DNA from: Heterodera schachtii
Taxonomy: Eukaryota > Nematoda > Chromadorea > Rhabditida > Heteroderidae
Assembly (NCBI GenBank): GCA_023374025.1
Contig: SIJG01000081.1
Location: 59,507 to 123,506, forward strand
Length of the DNA stretch: 64,000 nucleotides
Reading direction: 5' to 3'
This document shows, one piece after another, positions 34,927 through 46,200 of the stretch; position 1 is the stretch's first letter, and each line of letters starts with the position of its first letter. Both the position numbers and the translations under genes were made by a program. The notes below the pieces were generated by a model. It did not search any database and was not told the origin of the DNA. It saw only the letters and a program-made list of their open reading frames with translations.

Positions 34927-34934
34927 GTTATATG

Positions 34935-36593
34935 TATGCTCACTCAATCATAAAAATATAAATTATTTGGACTTAATAATTTTAAATAATCCAATCTATT
35001 TAGTAAAATCTTCATTTCCATGTTGGCCTGTTTTCAAATATTTTATTAAATTTTTTAATTTTCATTAAGATTGAAAAAATTATAGATGAATTTACTTAAA
35101 TTGACTGGGTGTTTTTTAATAACGTAATTTCTTCAATATTGAGTTAATTTTTTTTAGCTTGAAATGTTTATTAAAGTTAAATAAATATTTTTTATATCGT
35201 GAAAAATTTTGCATAAAAAAATTCACTAAATATTTTATTCAGAAGTAATTTTAAGGTGAGAAATGTTTGATTTGTAATTGATTTGTAAAAATAGAATAAC
35301 AGAAATAATTTTAAAATATTTTTGAAACTTTATTGTCATTATTTAAAAATATCAAATTATTTTTAATAAAATGCAATTGATAAAAATTCAAATTAAAAGA
35401 AAATAATTTGGCAGCGTTTCATCCAAATTTACCATGAATTTTATAATTTCTCATGCTTTTCTTTTCAATTTCAAGGTCATCTCACTCGAAAGTAATAATA
35501 TTTTCATAATATTTTTATATTATAGCAAATTTTTATCTATTTTATAAAGAATTTATTATTTACCTTCTCTAAATTAATTACTTGTTTTAATAAATAGGAA
35601 ATTCAAAAGATTTAATTTTAGTTAAATTTTGCTTCGGTTTCTCAGTAATTCAAGCTTTATTTAGACTGATTTATTTATTCTTTTCTTTTCAATTTCGAGG
35701 TTAGCTCTCCAGAAAACTATTAAAACTAATGCATTAAGACTTTATAATTTTATTTAAGAAATTATTTTCCTTTATTTTTTGGTTTAGCTTCTAAATATTT
35801 GGTTTAATTAATTTATTTATTTTAATTAATAATAAGATTTTTGAAATTAAGTTTCTTCAAAAAATTTTCTTGTTCAGTGTCTCGTTTTTTCATGTTTGAT
35901 TAAATGTAATTTATTTTTTAAAATTCATGTTTTTCATTTGTAATATAATACTTCATTTGGGTTGACAATATATTTATTGATAATATTAAAATAAAATCTT
36001 TTAAAAGGTATCTGTGTATTATAATAAATATTTGAATTTTTATTTATTATTTATTCATTTTACATTTATATAATTCGCATAATATTATTGAAAATTATAA
36101 ACATATTTTAAAACATTATGAGTTAAATTTTTATTACATATAAATTATTCAAATAAATTTAAAGCGATTTGTAAAAAACTTTGTAGATTCGAATTTATAT
36201 TTTAAGTTTTTCTATCGTATCACGAAATATCAATATTTTATCTAATAATTGATTTTATAATTTTTCACTAATTATTTTTGCAACTTGTTAAAAATTTCTG
36301 TTCATCAAAAACAAAACAAAAATTTATCATTTAAGTCATTTACACAAAATGGAGCTTTAAGCTATTCTTAACAATTTTTTAATTTTGTAAATGAAGAATA
36401 TTATTTATTATAAATGTTTTTTTAGTTATTTAATAAATCTAATCTTGCTAAACCCTTCATAAATTTATTTTCAATATTTTAATTTAAAGTTTATAAACGT
36501 AATAATTATTTTAACTTGAGCTGTTAATTTGGTTTTCATTATAGCTATTTTATTATTATGATATACCGATGTAGATGGCCTACGAATAAATTA
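34935..36593. other. AT-rich mosaic, no gene
   Basis: 35505-35600 matches 61608-61700 and 35603-35650 matches 58548-58610 (listed separately). No open frame of interest was found. Confidence 0.6.
35505..35650 (+). repeat. Mosaic repeat: left half at 61608, right half at 58548
   Basis: The left half shares tatattatagcraat and ttttataaagaatttattat with 61617-61664. The right half shares aaaagatttaattttagttaaattttgcttc with 58553-58583, then tctcartaattcarget-like DNA (tctcagtaattcaagcttta versus tctcaataattcagcttta). One copy therefore joins blocks found apart elsewhere. Confidence 0.7.
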
Positions 36594-37029
36594 GCCCGAA
36601 ACGTGATGAGACATTTGCGCCGCGCCATTTGCGCCGCACAGCAAGATGGACACTTGCGCCGCTCAGCAAAGTCGACACTTGCGCTGCGCCATTTGCGCCG
36701 CAGACAGTTGCGCCGTGGATATTTACGCCGCGCCATTTGCGCCGCGACATTTGCGCCGCCCAGCAAAATGGACTTTTGCGCCGCGTAGTCAAAAATAATA
36801 TTTTCATTAAAATTCCACTATTAATAATAAATTTTACTAAAAATATAAGTCAACGACAAAAATAACTAGTTGAAAATTGCAGAAAATTACTAGTCACAAA
36901 GATTGACATTAAATTTTTTAACCATTTTAAAATCTTAACATTGAATAGTTTCACTTTTTTGTAAAATTGTTACAAAAATTTTGAGATGTATTTAATTTGC
37001 AATTGTAAAGCTAGAATAATAAAAATTGG

Positions 37030-37267
37030 CATTTTTTAAATGTTAAATCCATTTTTTGTGCAGTTTTTAGCGTATTTTTAAGTCTGTTTTAGCAAATATT
37101 TAATATAAATACATTTTTCGGAATTTTTAGGCTTTAAAAGATATATTTGGCAGTTTTTAGTCCATATATTTGGCCATTTTTGAGCTTTTTATTCTATATT
37201 TCGGGCTTTTTTAGTCCATATTTTATGTCCATTTGGCGTTTTTTGGTCCATATAATTTATAATCCTA
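37030..37267 (-). mobile_element. hAT-like end fragment, 'tatggac' family, inside element I
   Basis: Repeated ttttagtccatatatttgg-like phrases end in ccatataatttataatccta at 37248-37267. Reverse-complemented, this matches the start of the fragment at 24677. The other terminus was not found. Confidence 0.5.
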
Positions 37268-37339
37268 TTAAAAGATATTACATCGATTTTAATTTAATTT
37301 ATTGAAAACCTATTTTGATTTTTTTTTCGCCCTAAAAGC

Positions 37340-37530
37340 CGCCGCTTAATGATTAGGCAATACGAAGGCTTGTTATCGCATATGGTCCCAATGAAAACCA
37401 AAAGAATCAAGATTGATCAATCATTATGTGCACTTCAATATGGAATTGACATGAAAGACTCTGAAGGAATTATAATGAATATCAACCGATTCTTACTCGA
37501 TAAACCACATAAATTTATTTTAATGAGAGC
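37340..37530 (+). pseudogene. Coding-looking fragment carried between the arms of element I
   Basis: The frame that contains the Met at 37349 reads about 60 residues of balanced, protein-like composition (IRQYEGLLSHMVP, then KTKRIKIDQSLC, then GIDMKDSEG, then FLLDKPHKF) before running into the gcgcaaatg repeats of the right arm. The codons are much less T-rich than surrounding DNA. It is preceded by a T-run and ccctaaaag, which could be a 3' splice site. I do not recognise the protein. It may be a captured host exon or a remnant of an element-encoded protein. The continuation to 37726 is repeat translation. Confidence 0.4.
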
Positions 37531-39439
37531 GCAAATGTCTTTTTTCGCTGTACGGCGCAAATGTCAAGGCGCAAATGGCACTGGCGCAAATGTCCGCGGC
37601 GCAAAAGTCTTTTTGCTGAGCGGCGCAAGTGTCGCGGCGCAAATGGCACTGGCGCAAATGTCCGCGACGCAAAAGTCGGCTAACCGCCCGAAATATTTGA
37701 TATATTTTTTATTAAATATTTTTTAAACCGGATAAGAAATTTAGGATTAACGCTGAATTTTATCCGCAGTTATTTTTTTAGTTTTTAGTAGCAAGTTTCA
37801 GGAAAATTTAATTTGTTAAAATTTTATATAATTTAAACAATGGCTATTTATGTCCATAGGTATGCTTGATTTTGATTGTTCATTTATGCATTTATTATTT
37901 TTCTTTTTATAAAGAAATTTTATAAAATTAATTTTATATTATTCAATTTGAAAAAAATAAGTTTTTATGCTATTCGCTTTTAATTAAAACTAATGAATTT
38001 AACTTTTTTTTTTAAATACATTAATTATATAAAACAAAAAAATAGTAAGATTCATTGGACGATAAATTACGTTGATTATTATCTTGCTCAATTACTTCGT
38101 TTTGTCATTTTGCAAATTATTTTGTGTTTTCTTTAAATGATAATAAACATTTTACAATTCAGTTGCACTTAAATCCAAAAAAAGATACATTTTCCGACGG
38201 CATCTTATGAACATTTTAAATTAATATTTTTTGTTTTTTTGAATTCATTAGTTATGCTTAGTTTAATATCCATAGTTGGTCTAATTTGCTCTTTAATGAA
38301 AGTATTTTAATCATTTTTTTAATAATTCGAACAAATTAATTAATATTGCGAAGTTAAATTAAAGTACAAATGTAAAATTTGTAAAGTTCTTTTTACTTAT
38401 TTATTTTGATTTCTATATTTTTATTAGTGTTATAACATATTGTTATAAAATAGTTGACGCGGAAAATGCAATTTAAATATTTAACTTTCTTTTCAAAATT
38501 GTTAATACTTTTGCTACAACAAAATTTATGAATATTTTTTCAAAATTGAAAAAAAGACAAAGCTTATAAGGAAAAATTGAGGGTTTGTATAACTTTTGGA
38601 AAAAAAATTTATGTAATATTTATTTTCTTTTTAAGATAGACAATTAAATAAAATGCACAAAATCATAAGCGTTTTCTCTTTTTTAGAGCTTTTTTGCACT
38701 ATAATTGATCTATATTGAAATGAGTTATGAATTTTCAAAATTCGCTTAAATTTCTAATGGACAAAAAATTTAATATTTTTAAATCTCAAAATTTCAGGTT
38801 AATATTTATGTAAATTTACGCCATGAATTTACATAGGTAGGAATATATCTAATACCAAACACCAGGAACAAAAAGATATATTAAAATTCTAAGGCTTAAT
38901 ATATCAAAAGATCTTGATTACATTGTATTTCCAAATATAATTTATTTAATTTTTAGACATGTTTCTTATTAAAAAATATTATTACAAAAAAATCGAATAA
39001 TATATAATATCATTAAGTAAAATCTGAATTTTACTTATTTGTTTTAATTTTTCGCATTAATAATCAAAAAATAGGATTTTTTTCAAGCGAAAATATTATT
39101 AATTTAAAAAAATAAATTGTCTATTAATAAAATTTAAAAAAAGAATTTTTCCTTTTATTAAAATATTTAGTTTTTATTTTTGAATCGAACGATTTTTTTT
39201 ATTATAACTTTTGGTAAAGGTGTCTTCGTTTATTGAAATCCATTATTATTCGCAATATTTACTAATATGTTGGTTTTAGTTGATTGAGTAAATGATAATC
39301 AGTGATTTATCTGTAATTTTATTTTTTTATGTATAAATTTTATTTTCAGAAGGATAATTATTAATTTAGAAATAAATTTTTAATTTCTTTTAACAATATT
39401 CATCACATTTCAATTAAGCTTATTTTATAAACTTTTTTT

Positions 39440-39520
39440 TTCTTGTTCTGTTGAATTGGCGAGCGTCTGCTTCTTGAGTCAGCCATTTAAATAAATTTAT
39501 ATATTGCCATTTATATAATT
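39440..39520 (+). repeat. Island family gamma, copy 1
   Basis: The frame cttgttctg ... catttaaataaat brackets 33 variable, GC-richer bases (including ggcgagcgtctgcttcttga). Copies are at 39650-39725 and 62465-62535 with unrelated bases in the middle. Confidence 0.5.
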
Positions 39521-39649
39521 AAATGATCATTAGTGACCGGAAGAAATCTTTGTTTATCAACTCCCTTTTGATAATTAGCTCTTTTTAAATGATTCTTTAA
39601 TTATATAAAATGATATTCACATTTCAATCTTTTTTATGTTGTTTATAAA

Positions 39650-39725
39650 TTTCTTTTATCTTGTTCTGAAGAAAGGTTTTGTGCAAAAGTTTTCGGCTGT
39701 TATTTAAATAAATGTAAATTATCAT
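39650..39725 (+). repeat. Island family gamma, copy 2
   Basis: Same frame (tcttgttctg ... ttatttaaataaatg) with a different middle (aagaaaggttttgtgcaaaa). It lies about 210 bp after copy 1, so the unit is tandem here. Confidence 0.5.
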
Positions 39726-40464
39726 TTATAAATAAAAATTCCTTTATTTTTAATTGAAACTGTTTAATTTTTATTTAAAGAAAGAATTTCTACACCAATC
39801 AAATTATAAATTGCTCATTGTTACTAATTATATAAATTTCATTTAATTGATAAAATCAATATAGACTTATTCCATATTGCACTTTAAATTTCAATTATAT
39901 ATTAATTTCTTTTATCATATAATTGAATTATATTTTGAATTCTTTTGTTCATAAGATATAAATTAAAACTTTCTCAATAATATTTCAATTCGTGAAATTC
40001 TTGCTCTATCAGCGCCATATGAATGATTTTTCATTTTTAAATGACTTTTTGATATTTTTTAAGTTTTTTAAAATTATTTTTATTGCAAGTTTAATTTTTA
40101 AAATTTTTTATTATTTTACAAATAAAATAATCAAGTATAAATCTTATTAAATCGTGTTTTGTTTCATAATTAATTTTTTTTATTTATTAGAAACAGGAAA
40201 AGCTTTCTTTTTTCTTATAATAAAAGATAATTAAAATTAATAATTAAATAATGTTAATTTTTATAAATAATTCTTTTCATTAAAGCAATTAATGAATGAC
40301 AAATAAAAGCACATGAAAAAAAAAACAAAATATTATAATATGTAAATCTATAAAAATTTTTCTTTTTTTATTTGAAATTACAAAAATAAAAGTATAATCA
40401 TTTTTGGGTGTATTTCCTTGAAAAATAAAATTAGAAAAACCAAAAAATTAAAATGATTTAATTC

Positions 40465-40512
40465 ATTAAATCGCTGTATGTTGAGGTCGGTCCCCACCGG
40501 ATTGAGCTTTTG
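40465..40512 (+). repeat. Island family delta (ttgag-ggtccccacc)
   Basis: Reads aaatcgctgtatgttgaggt then cggtccccaccggattgag. Relatives are at 53990-54030, 61077-61120 and 63273-63318. Confidence 0.6.
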
Positions 40513-41134
40513 AGATTTTAATACATATTTATTTATTTTTTTTTTTATTTTGTTTTTTTACAAAAGACAAATATTTGGCCATCAGCTCTGTTTATAAAGA
40601 ATGAAATTGTTAAAATTTGTATTTAGTTTTGTTAAATTATTAATTGTTTTTCAAAATTTACATATTTTTATTATTAGTACGGTAAATATTATCAATTTAA
40701 AGGATTCAAATTTAAATATGTATTATTTAAGTATAATAAAATATATTAAATTAAAATTACTATTTTAACTCGGGTAAAGAAAGCGTAATAATTTTGGTCA
40801 TATAATTATTTTTCCAATTCTTTCACAAATTTCACTTTACATATTTTTCATGGCTAATTTTTTTTTTAATTTCTCTTTGTGATTTCATATGGTGTATACT
40901 TTTTTTATATGTTGAATTAATTAATTGTTGCTTTGTTGCTGTTTTTCGTTGTAATTTACTGAATTTTTTTATTTTAATCGATTTAAATTTTTTTATTTTT
41001 CCAATTCTTTCGAAAATTTCGCCTCACATATTTTTCCATTTTTAAGATAAACTATTGATGATACTGAAAGTTATGACGTGCCAAAGTTTTTAGGGAATAA
41101 ATAAATTAAATAATTGTTTGAATGCCTTTGCAGT

Positions 41135-41202
41135 GTCTGCTGGTGAAGCGGTAGTGTGCTAATCAGCGTTTTCTGAACCCTAGGTTCTGATCCCCTACAT
41201 GC
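41135..41202 (+). other. tRNA-like sequence, left arm of element J
   Basis: An A-box-like tggtgaagcggtagtg, a tcag/ctga anticodon-arm-like stem and a B-box-like ggttctgatcc end in ctacatgc, which can pair with the gcagtgt start if one base is bulged. The stems are imperfect. Confidence 0.55.
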
Positions 41203-41496
41203 AAATTCATTTTTTAATTTTTATTTTTACTTTTTATGCCAAAGTCAATTATCATTTTCACAAAAAAATTTTATAATATAAATTTTTTATTTTTTTATTC
41301 ATTTTAACAATAAATTACTCATAAAGTTTAAACAAAATTAATTTGTTTTTAATGAAAGGATATTTATTGTACCATTATCTTTAATTAATTTTTTTTTATT
41401 AAACAATATTAAAAATAAAAATTTTATTTCATTAAAAATTTTTTTTATAATTAACCTTGCATAAAAAAACAAAAAATAAAAGTCTAAACTGGATTT

Positions 41497-41567
41497 GCAT
41501 GTAGAGGATTTGAACCTGGGACACAAAAAATTTTTGACTAACACACTACCTCTGCACCATTACATAC
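41497..41567 (-). tRNA. tRNA-like sequence, right arm of element J (probably a pseudo-tRNA)
   Basis: On the minus strand the 71-nt segment starts gtatgta and ends tacatgc, a complete 7-bp acceptor stem with one G-T pair. It has an A box tggtgcagaggtagtg and a good B box ggttcaaatcc. The D stem does not close properly and the anticodon arm (caaaa/ttttg) leaves no standard seven-base loop, so an anticodon cannot be assigned. It is most likely a tRNA-derived part of the transposon and not a translating tRNA. Confidence 0.4.
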
Positions 41568-41637
41568 TCGTAAGGAAATGAAAGAATTGTTTTTTTCTTT
41601 AATTATAAAAAGCTAAAAACTTTGGCACGTCATAACT

Positions 41638-41770
41638 CGGCACTCGGGCTCATTCCGCAAAAAATAAAATTACTTTTCTTAAGAACCCATGGGTGCTCTA
41701 TCCACCCACCAAATTTCATTCGGAAATCCCACGGACACCCGGGGACCTTCCTTTATGAGCATATTTTATT
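41638..41770 (+). other. GC-richer tail next to element J
   Basis: Contains cggcactcgggctcattccg, aacccatgggtgctctatcc and cccacggacacccggggacc. It directly abuts the right inverted repeat. The style is that of a transposon interior, but I found no second copy in the window. The frame at 41622-41849 across it has no recognisable product. Confidence 0.4.
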
Positions 41771-42839
41771 CCATAGTTTGGCTGATATTTTTGTCATTTT
41801 CAAATTTTATATTCTATTAATTTTATTGCTTAAATTAGTGGAAATTTAAATAGAATTTACAACTTATATTCTTATAAAATTATGATTTGTTGTTTTATTT
41901 CATGTTGTGGTTTACACTAAGTTCACATCAACAAGTGATATATTTTTTAATTTTTTTTATTGATCTAAAAATTAATTTATTTTAATTTCTTAATTTCTTG
42001 TGATCTAATATTTTAAACAATTTAAATATGATTTATAATGTTTTGCAATTCTTTCATATTTTTATCGGACATATTTTTCCATTTTTTTAAATAAACAATA
42101 AATGAAATTATGCATATATACTTAAACAATAAATAATATTATGACTTCGATCTTACGGGAAATATATTTAATTTAATTTGTTTTTAAAAATGATCTTTTC
42201 ATTTCTTTTAAAATTCGGCTTTGTTTAAAGTTTAAATTATTTATTCTTGCTAATTTTTTTAATCTCTGTAGTGTTTAATGCATTATAAGTAGTACCCGGT
42301 CGGGTCGTTTTGCATAACATTTGAATTAATTTGATTTTTAAAAATAAAATTAATATTTTTTAATAATCAGAGATAATAATTTTTATGTCGCCTTTTTGAT
42401 TTATATTTTTTTTTGTATCAAAAAAATTTATTAGAAAAAAACTTAAAAGCTTTTCGTATTTTTATTTACGTATTTTAATAATTTTATCTGATTTAAAATG
42501 AATATAGGCCAAATCGGTTGATTTATGTTAATGTAAAATAAATTTTATTTGTTTCTCTGTTTAGCAAACATTTAAATTTCATTTAAAACGATTTTATTTA
42601 ATGGCATTAATATTGTATATTTTTAAAACTTTTTTCATGTTTAATTTTTATGTTAATTTTTAAATATATAATTTTTATTTCTTTCTGATAGTATTTCTTA
42701 TAAAAAATTATAGCTTATTCAAATTAATTATACATATATTTTTCTTTATTTAAAGTTGTGTAAAAACGTCAATCATATGAAAAAGAAAAATGGATGGTAG
42801 CTTAAATAAAGTAAAAAGCAAAAAATTTTAAGAAAAAAA
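41771..42839. other. AT-rich DNA, no gene
   Basis: Only a short GC-richer spot near 42290-42312 (agtacccggtcgggtcgttt) stands out. Nothing else was recognised. Confidence 0.6.
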
Positions 42840-43020
42840 TTTAAAAGATTGATTTTTAATCGATTTTTGAGTGTTAAAAAAATTTTTTGGGAAAAGTCTC
42901 GGTCTCGAGCCTCGACTCGAGAAAATTCTCGGGTTTTTTTGGGTCTCGGTATTGAGTCTTGGGATCAATTCTCAGTCTCGGTCTCGAGTCTCGAGAAATT
43001 TTCGGTATCAAACAGCACTA
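42840..43020. mobile_element. Right-end fragment of the element B family
   Basis: Degenerate tctcggtctcgagtctcgag repeats end in aacagcacta at 43020, the same terminus as element B (ctcgagcagcacta). The left end and core are missing. The open frame at 42849-43034 is a translation of the repeats. Confidence 0.75.
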
Positions 43021-43149
43021 GGCTCAATAAGTGACTTTCCTTTGTAATATTAATTTTTTAACTCATATGATCATTATAAAATGTTTGTTTAATGAATAAA
43101 ATTATATGATTAATTTGATTTTTATCTTTATCTTTTTATTTTATTCTCT

Positions 43150-44450
43150 TTGATTCAACATTTTTTTTTATTCTCATGATGAAAAACAGCCGTCTAGAAT
43201 AAAATTTAATGTGAGTTTTTTGAATAGACAATTATGGTTAAAATAATGAAAAACCTAATATAAAAACAATTAATATTGAACAAAAAATTTCATCAGTAGG
43301 AAAGGAACTACTATTAAATGAAATCTATTTTAGAATTAATAAATCACAAATTAAAAATACAAACATATAAAAGGAATTGTTTATATTGCGCACACAATGG
43401 AAAAAACAGAAAAAATTAACATAATTGTATAAATTATATTAAATACTATATACAAATCGCAGTGTAAAAAGTTAATAAATATACATTTATTTATTTATTT
43501 AATTTTAATAATGGAATTTTCGTTTACGAAAATGGCAATTTACTTTCGGATTGAAAAATTAGAGAGAAAGAATTGGACTAAGCTAAAAAATTATTTATAT
43601 TATTTTGGACATATCTTTGGCAACCACGTGAAATTAATTTGAATAATATCAATTTAGCAAAGGCAAAAAGCAAGCATTAAATGGAAATTAAAATCACAAA
43701 ATTTGGATTTACTTAAGAAATAACAAAATTTAATAAAAATAATATTTAAAAGAATACAAATATAATAAAACTATAAAAACGAAACATTATAATAAATAAA
43801 AGGGAAATAAAAAAACAACATAAATATTTAAAAAAAGAAATCCCGCCACCTTCTCCTAAAAAAGAATAACAAAATCGCGACTGAGCCATGATTTAAAAAA
43901 AAAATAATAAGGATAAAAAATAATTAAAAACACATTTTAAATATAAAAACAAATGAAAAAATGGAAGAAAATATAAAATACAAAAGAAAAAAGAAAATAA
44001 AAGAATAATAAAAAGAAATCAGCTATGTATAAAAAGTTTCTAATTAGTAAATTAATGTTTAAAATATTTAAAAAAATAACAACAAATTAAATTAATTACT
44101 TATAAGCAAAAAATGGAAATAAGCGCTGCTTGAAGTTACTTTAAAAAAGAAAAATCGGAAATCGTTTTCATTTACTAGAACGATCCATAAAGAAGCGAAC
44201 TTTTTTTCAAATGAAAAAGCTTTTTATGTTCAACTTCAGAATACGAATTCGTGCGCCAAAAAGTAAGCTTAAAACTAATAAGTGAAAAAATAGCTAAAAA
44301 TGATAAAATTTTTGGAAAAATTTCGGTTGAAAATTTATCAAAAAGGTTGTATTTTAAACCCCATTCTTTTGACCAAATCTTTCACTGAATTCTCTGCTGT
44401 CCTTTCAAATTTACAAAATTAAGAAAAATAAATAAATATAATTTAATTTA
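43150..44450. other. Second A-rich block (apparent inversion), no gene
   Basis: The + strand is A-rich. 43812-43870 is the reverse complement of the 2392-2450 repeat, which supports inversion. Strand bias returns to T-rich by about 44.4-44.5 kb. 44345-44420 matches 2155-2250 in direct orientation, so the boundary lies near 44.3 kb. Confidence 0.6.
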
Positions 44451-45910
44451 ATTTAATTTTACTTTACTTTTTTTAATTATCCAAATGAGACTTTTAAACT
44501 ATTTTTAACTGGCTTTTTATTGTATTTGTAAACACATTAAATTTTATCTTATTTTCTAGCTAGAGTCGTTCCCACGTGATCGTCGATCAGAGCCATTTCT
44601 TATAAATTTAAAGGATATAATTTAAAACTATTTATATGAATTTATATCATTTAAAGAAAAAAAAGGTTATATATTATAATCAAAAAGTGTAATATATAAG
44701 AATTTTCTGACAGTTATATGATTATTTGACGAGAATTAAGGCTGCATATTTTTTTATCAAACAATATTTGTTTTATGAATTATGAAAACAAACATAATAT
44801 CCGATGAGTGCATCGCTACGTTATTTATATATTTTTTGTTTTATATTTTTAAATTTACTTTTTTGCATTGATTGTAAAAACAACTTAATTGGATTAAAGT
44901 TTCTTCTTATATGTAAAATTTTTTAATTTTTCTCAACAGTTTTATCCATGATAAATTGCCCATGATATTATACAAATAAGCTTTATTGGAGCATTTTATT
45001 TAATTTTTTTTTAATTTTAGGACATTTATTTTTATTTTTTTGGTTAAGAAATAAATAAATTATTTAAATAAAATAATTTTTTAATTGAATATTTTTTTTT
45101 CGCTATTAAGCTTTCTAATTTTACAAAATATAATATCTTTTTTATATTATCAATTTTCTTTTTTAAAGTATTTTTCTGTTTTCTTATTTTCCTTACTTAT
45201 TTTAGGAGTTTTCGTTATTTTGCACTTATTGATTTTCTCGAATTTTATCGTTATCTGTTTAAATTAACAATTATGGTAATAATTAGATAAAAGTCTACTG
45301 TTTGGTTTTCAACTAATTTAATAAGTTTGTTTTCAATTCATATTATAATCGACTAATTTTTGTATTTAAAATTCGCATTTTATTGTTTTTGGTCGGATTT
45401 AAAAAATCTTGTGAAAGAATTCTTTCCGAAAATAATTTTTATTCAATTTATTTTAACATGTTTATTGACGAGCTCTGATTATTATTTCTTAAGTCTACAA
45501 ATATTCTCTATATTTAAGATTAATAATATATGCAAATCAAAATGATTTATAAAAATAAAATTTTTTAATTTATTAATTATTACTCATTAGGTTTTATTTT
45601 TTATTTTCTCTCAATTTTTTTTTATCCATGACGCCTAGTGCTATTATCATTACTCTGTTTACTCTCTCCTAGGCAATTTATTTATAATTTTTTTTTCGTT
45701 AAAAATAACGAATAAATATTTAAACAAATATTAAAATGATTTATTTCGATTTTAACTTTTACTTAAAATTTACTTTTTTTAACTTTTATCTTTTCATTTG
45801 GTAATTGTGTTTATAGCTTCAAGGTAATATGTTTTATTACTTTTTAATTTACTTCTTTTATTTAGTCTTGAAAATGTTAAATCACATTAATTCATTTATT
45901 TCTTTTTCAA

Positions 45911-46200
45911 TCGTTCCCCAAAATTTTTTAGAAGTTTAATTTTTTTGTTGAAACATTTTTCATTTTCCTAATGGAATTATTTCGTTTTATTCGAATTCTC
46001 ATTTTCTATTTAAATTATTGGATTTTTTTTTATATTTTATATTTTCTATTTTTATATTTAGTATCATTTAATATCTACAATATTCATTGTTTCATTCATT
46101 TATATATTTCTAATGGTGAAAACCAATTTCAAGTTCTTGGATTCGGAGAATTCTATTTTTTTGCGTTATAAGTATTATAAATTGCATTCTATGTAAAATT
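45911..46200 (+). repeat. Segmental repeat copy 2, partner at 4712-5060
   Basis: Same order of blocks as the first copy but without the roughly 100-bp segment present at 4764-4865. The open frame 45971-46171 lies in this repeat. Confidence 0.75.

Larger units (their letters stand above)
36602..37685. mobile_element. Composite repeat-armed element, gcgccgc arms (element I)
   Basis: GC-rich arms of degenerate catttgcgccgcg repeats (36615-36785) face complementary ggcgcaaatgtc repeats (37533-37676). The flanks carry gcccgaaa at 36594-36601 and 37686-37693, a possible 8-bp duplication that would make it hAT-like. The outermost bases match only over gacntttgcg, so the boundaries are tentative. 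Between the arms lie AT-rich DNA, an end fragment of the 'tatggac' family (37030-37267) and a coding-looking segment (37340-37530). The open frames at 36545-36865 on both strands are repeat translations. Confidence 0.7.
37694..41068. other. AT-rich mosaic, no gene
   Basis: Holds a perfect 10-bp stem hairpin at 38807-38835 (tatgtaaatt/aatttacata with a 9-base loop), a weak 'ttaaaatattcag' relative at 39120-39230, two gamma-family islands at 39440-39520 and 39650-39725, and a delta island at 40465-40512. No credible open frame was found. Confidence 0.6.
41069..41637. mobile_element. Palindromic element with two tRNA-like sequences (element J)
   Basis: A perfect 24-bp inverted repeat (agttatgacgtgccaaagtt plus ttta) at 41069-41092 and 41614-41637 brackets 570 bp. 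Each arm carries a tRNA-like sequence, in opposite orientations. The minus open frame at 41338-41544 is incidental. Outer boundaries are unclear: the GC-richer 41638-41760 may belong to the same element, and no target duplication was found. Confidence 0.75.

Noticed and set aside
36602..36785. GC-rich arrays read as Arg/Cys/Ala-rich proteins on both strands
   Set aside because: Both strands and several phases are open because of the repeated catttgcgccgcg motif, and the complementary arm at 37.53-37.68 kb shows it is a transposon arm.
45085..45545. Two adjacent hydrophobic frames resembling membrane proteins
   Set aside because: T-rich DNA encodes Phe, Leu and Ile runs by default, and there is no conserved motif, charge pattern or repeat copy to support them.
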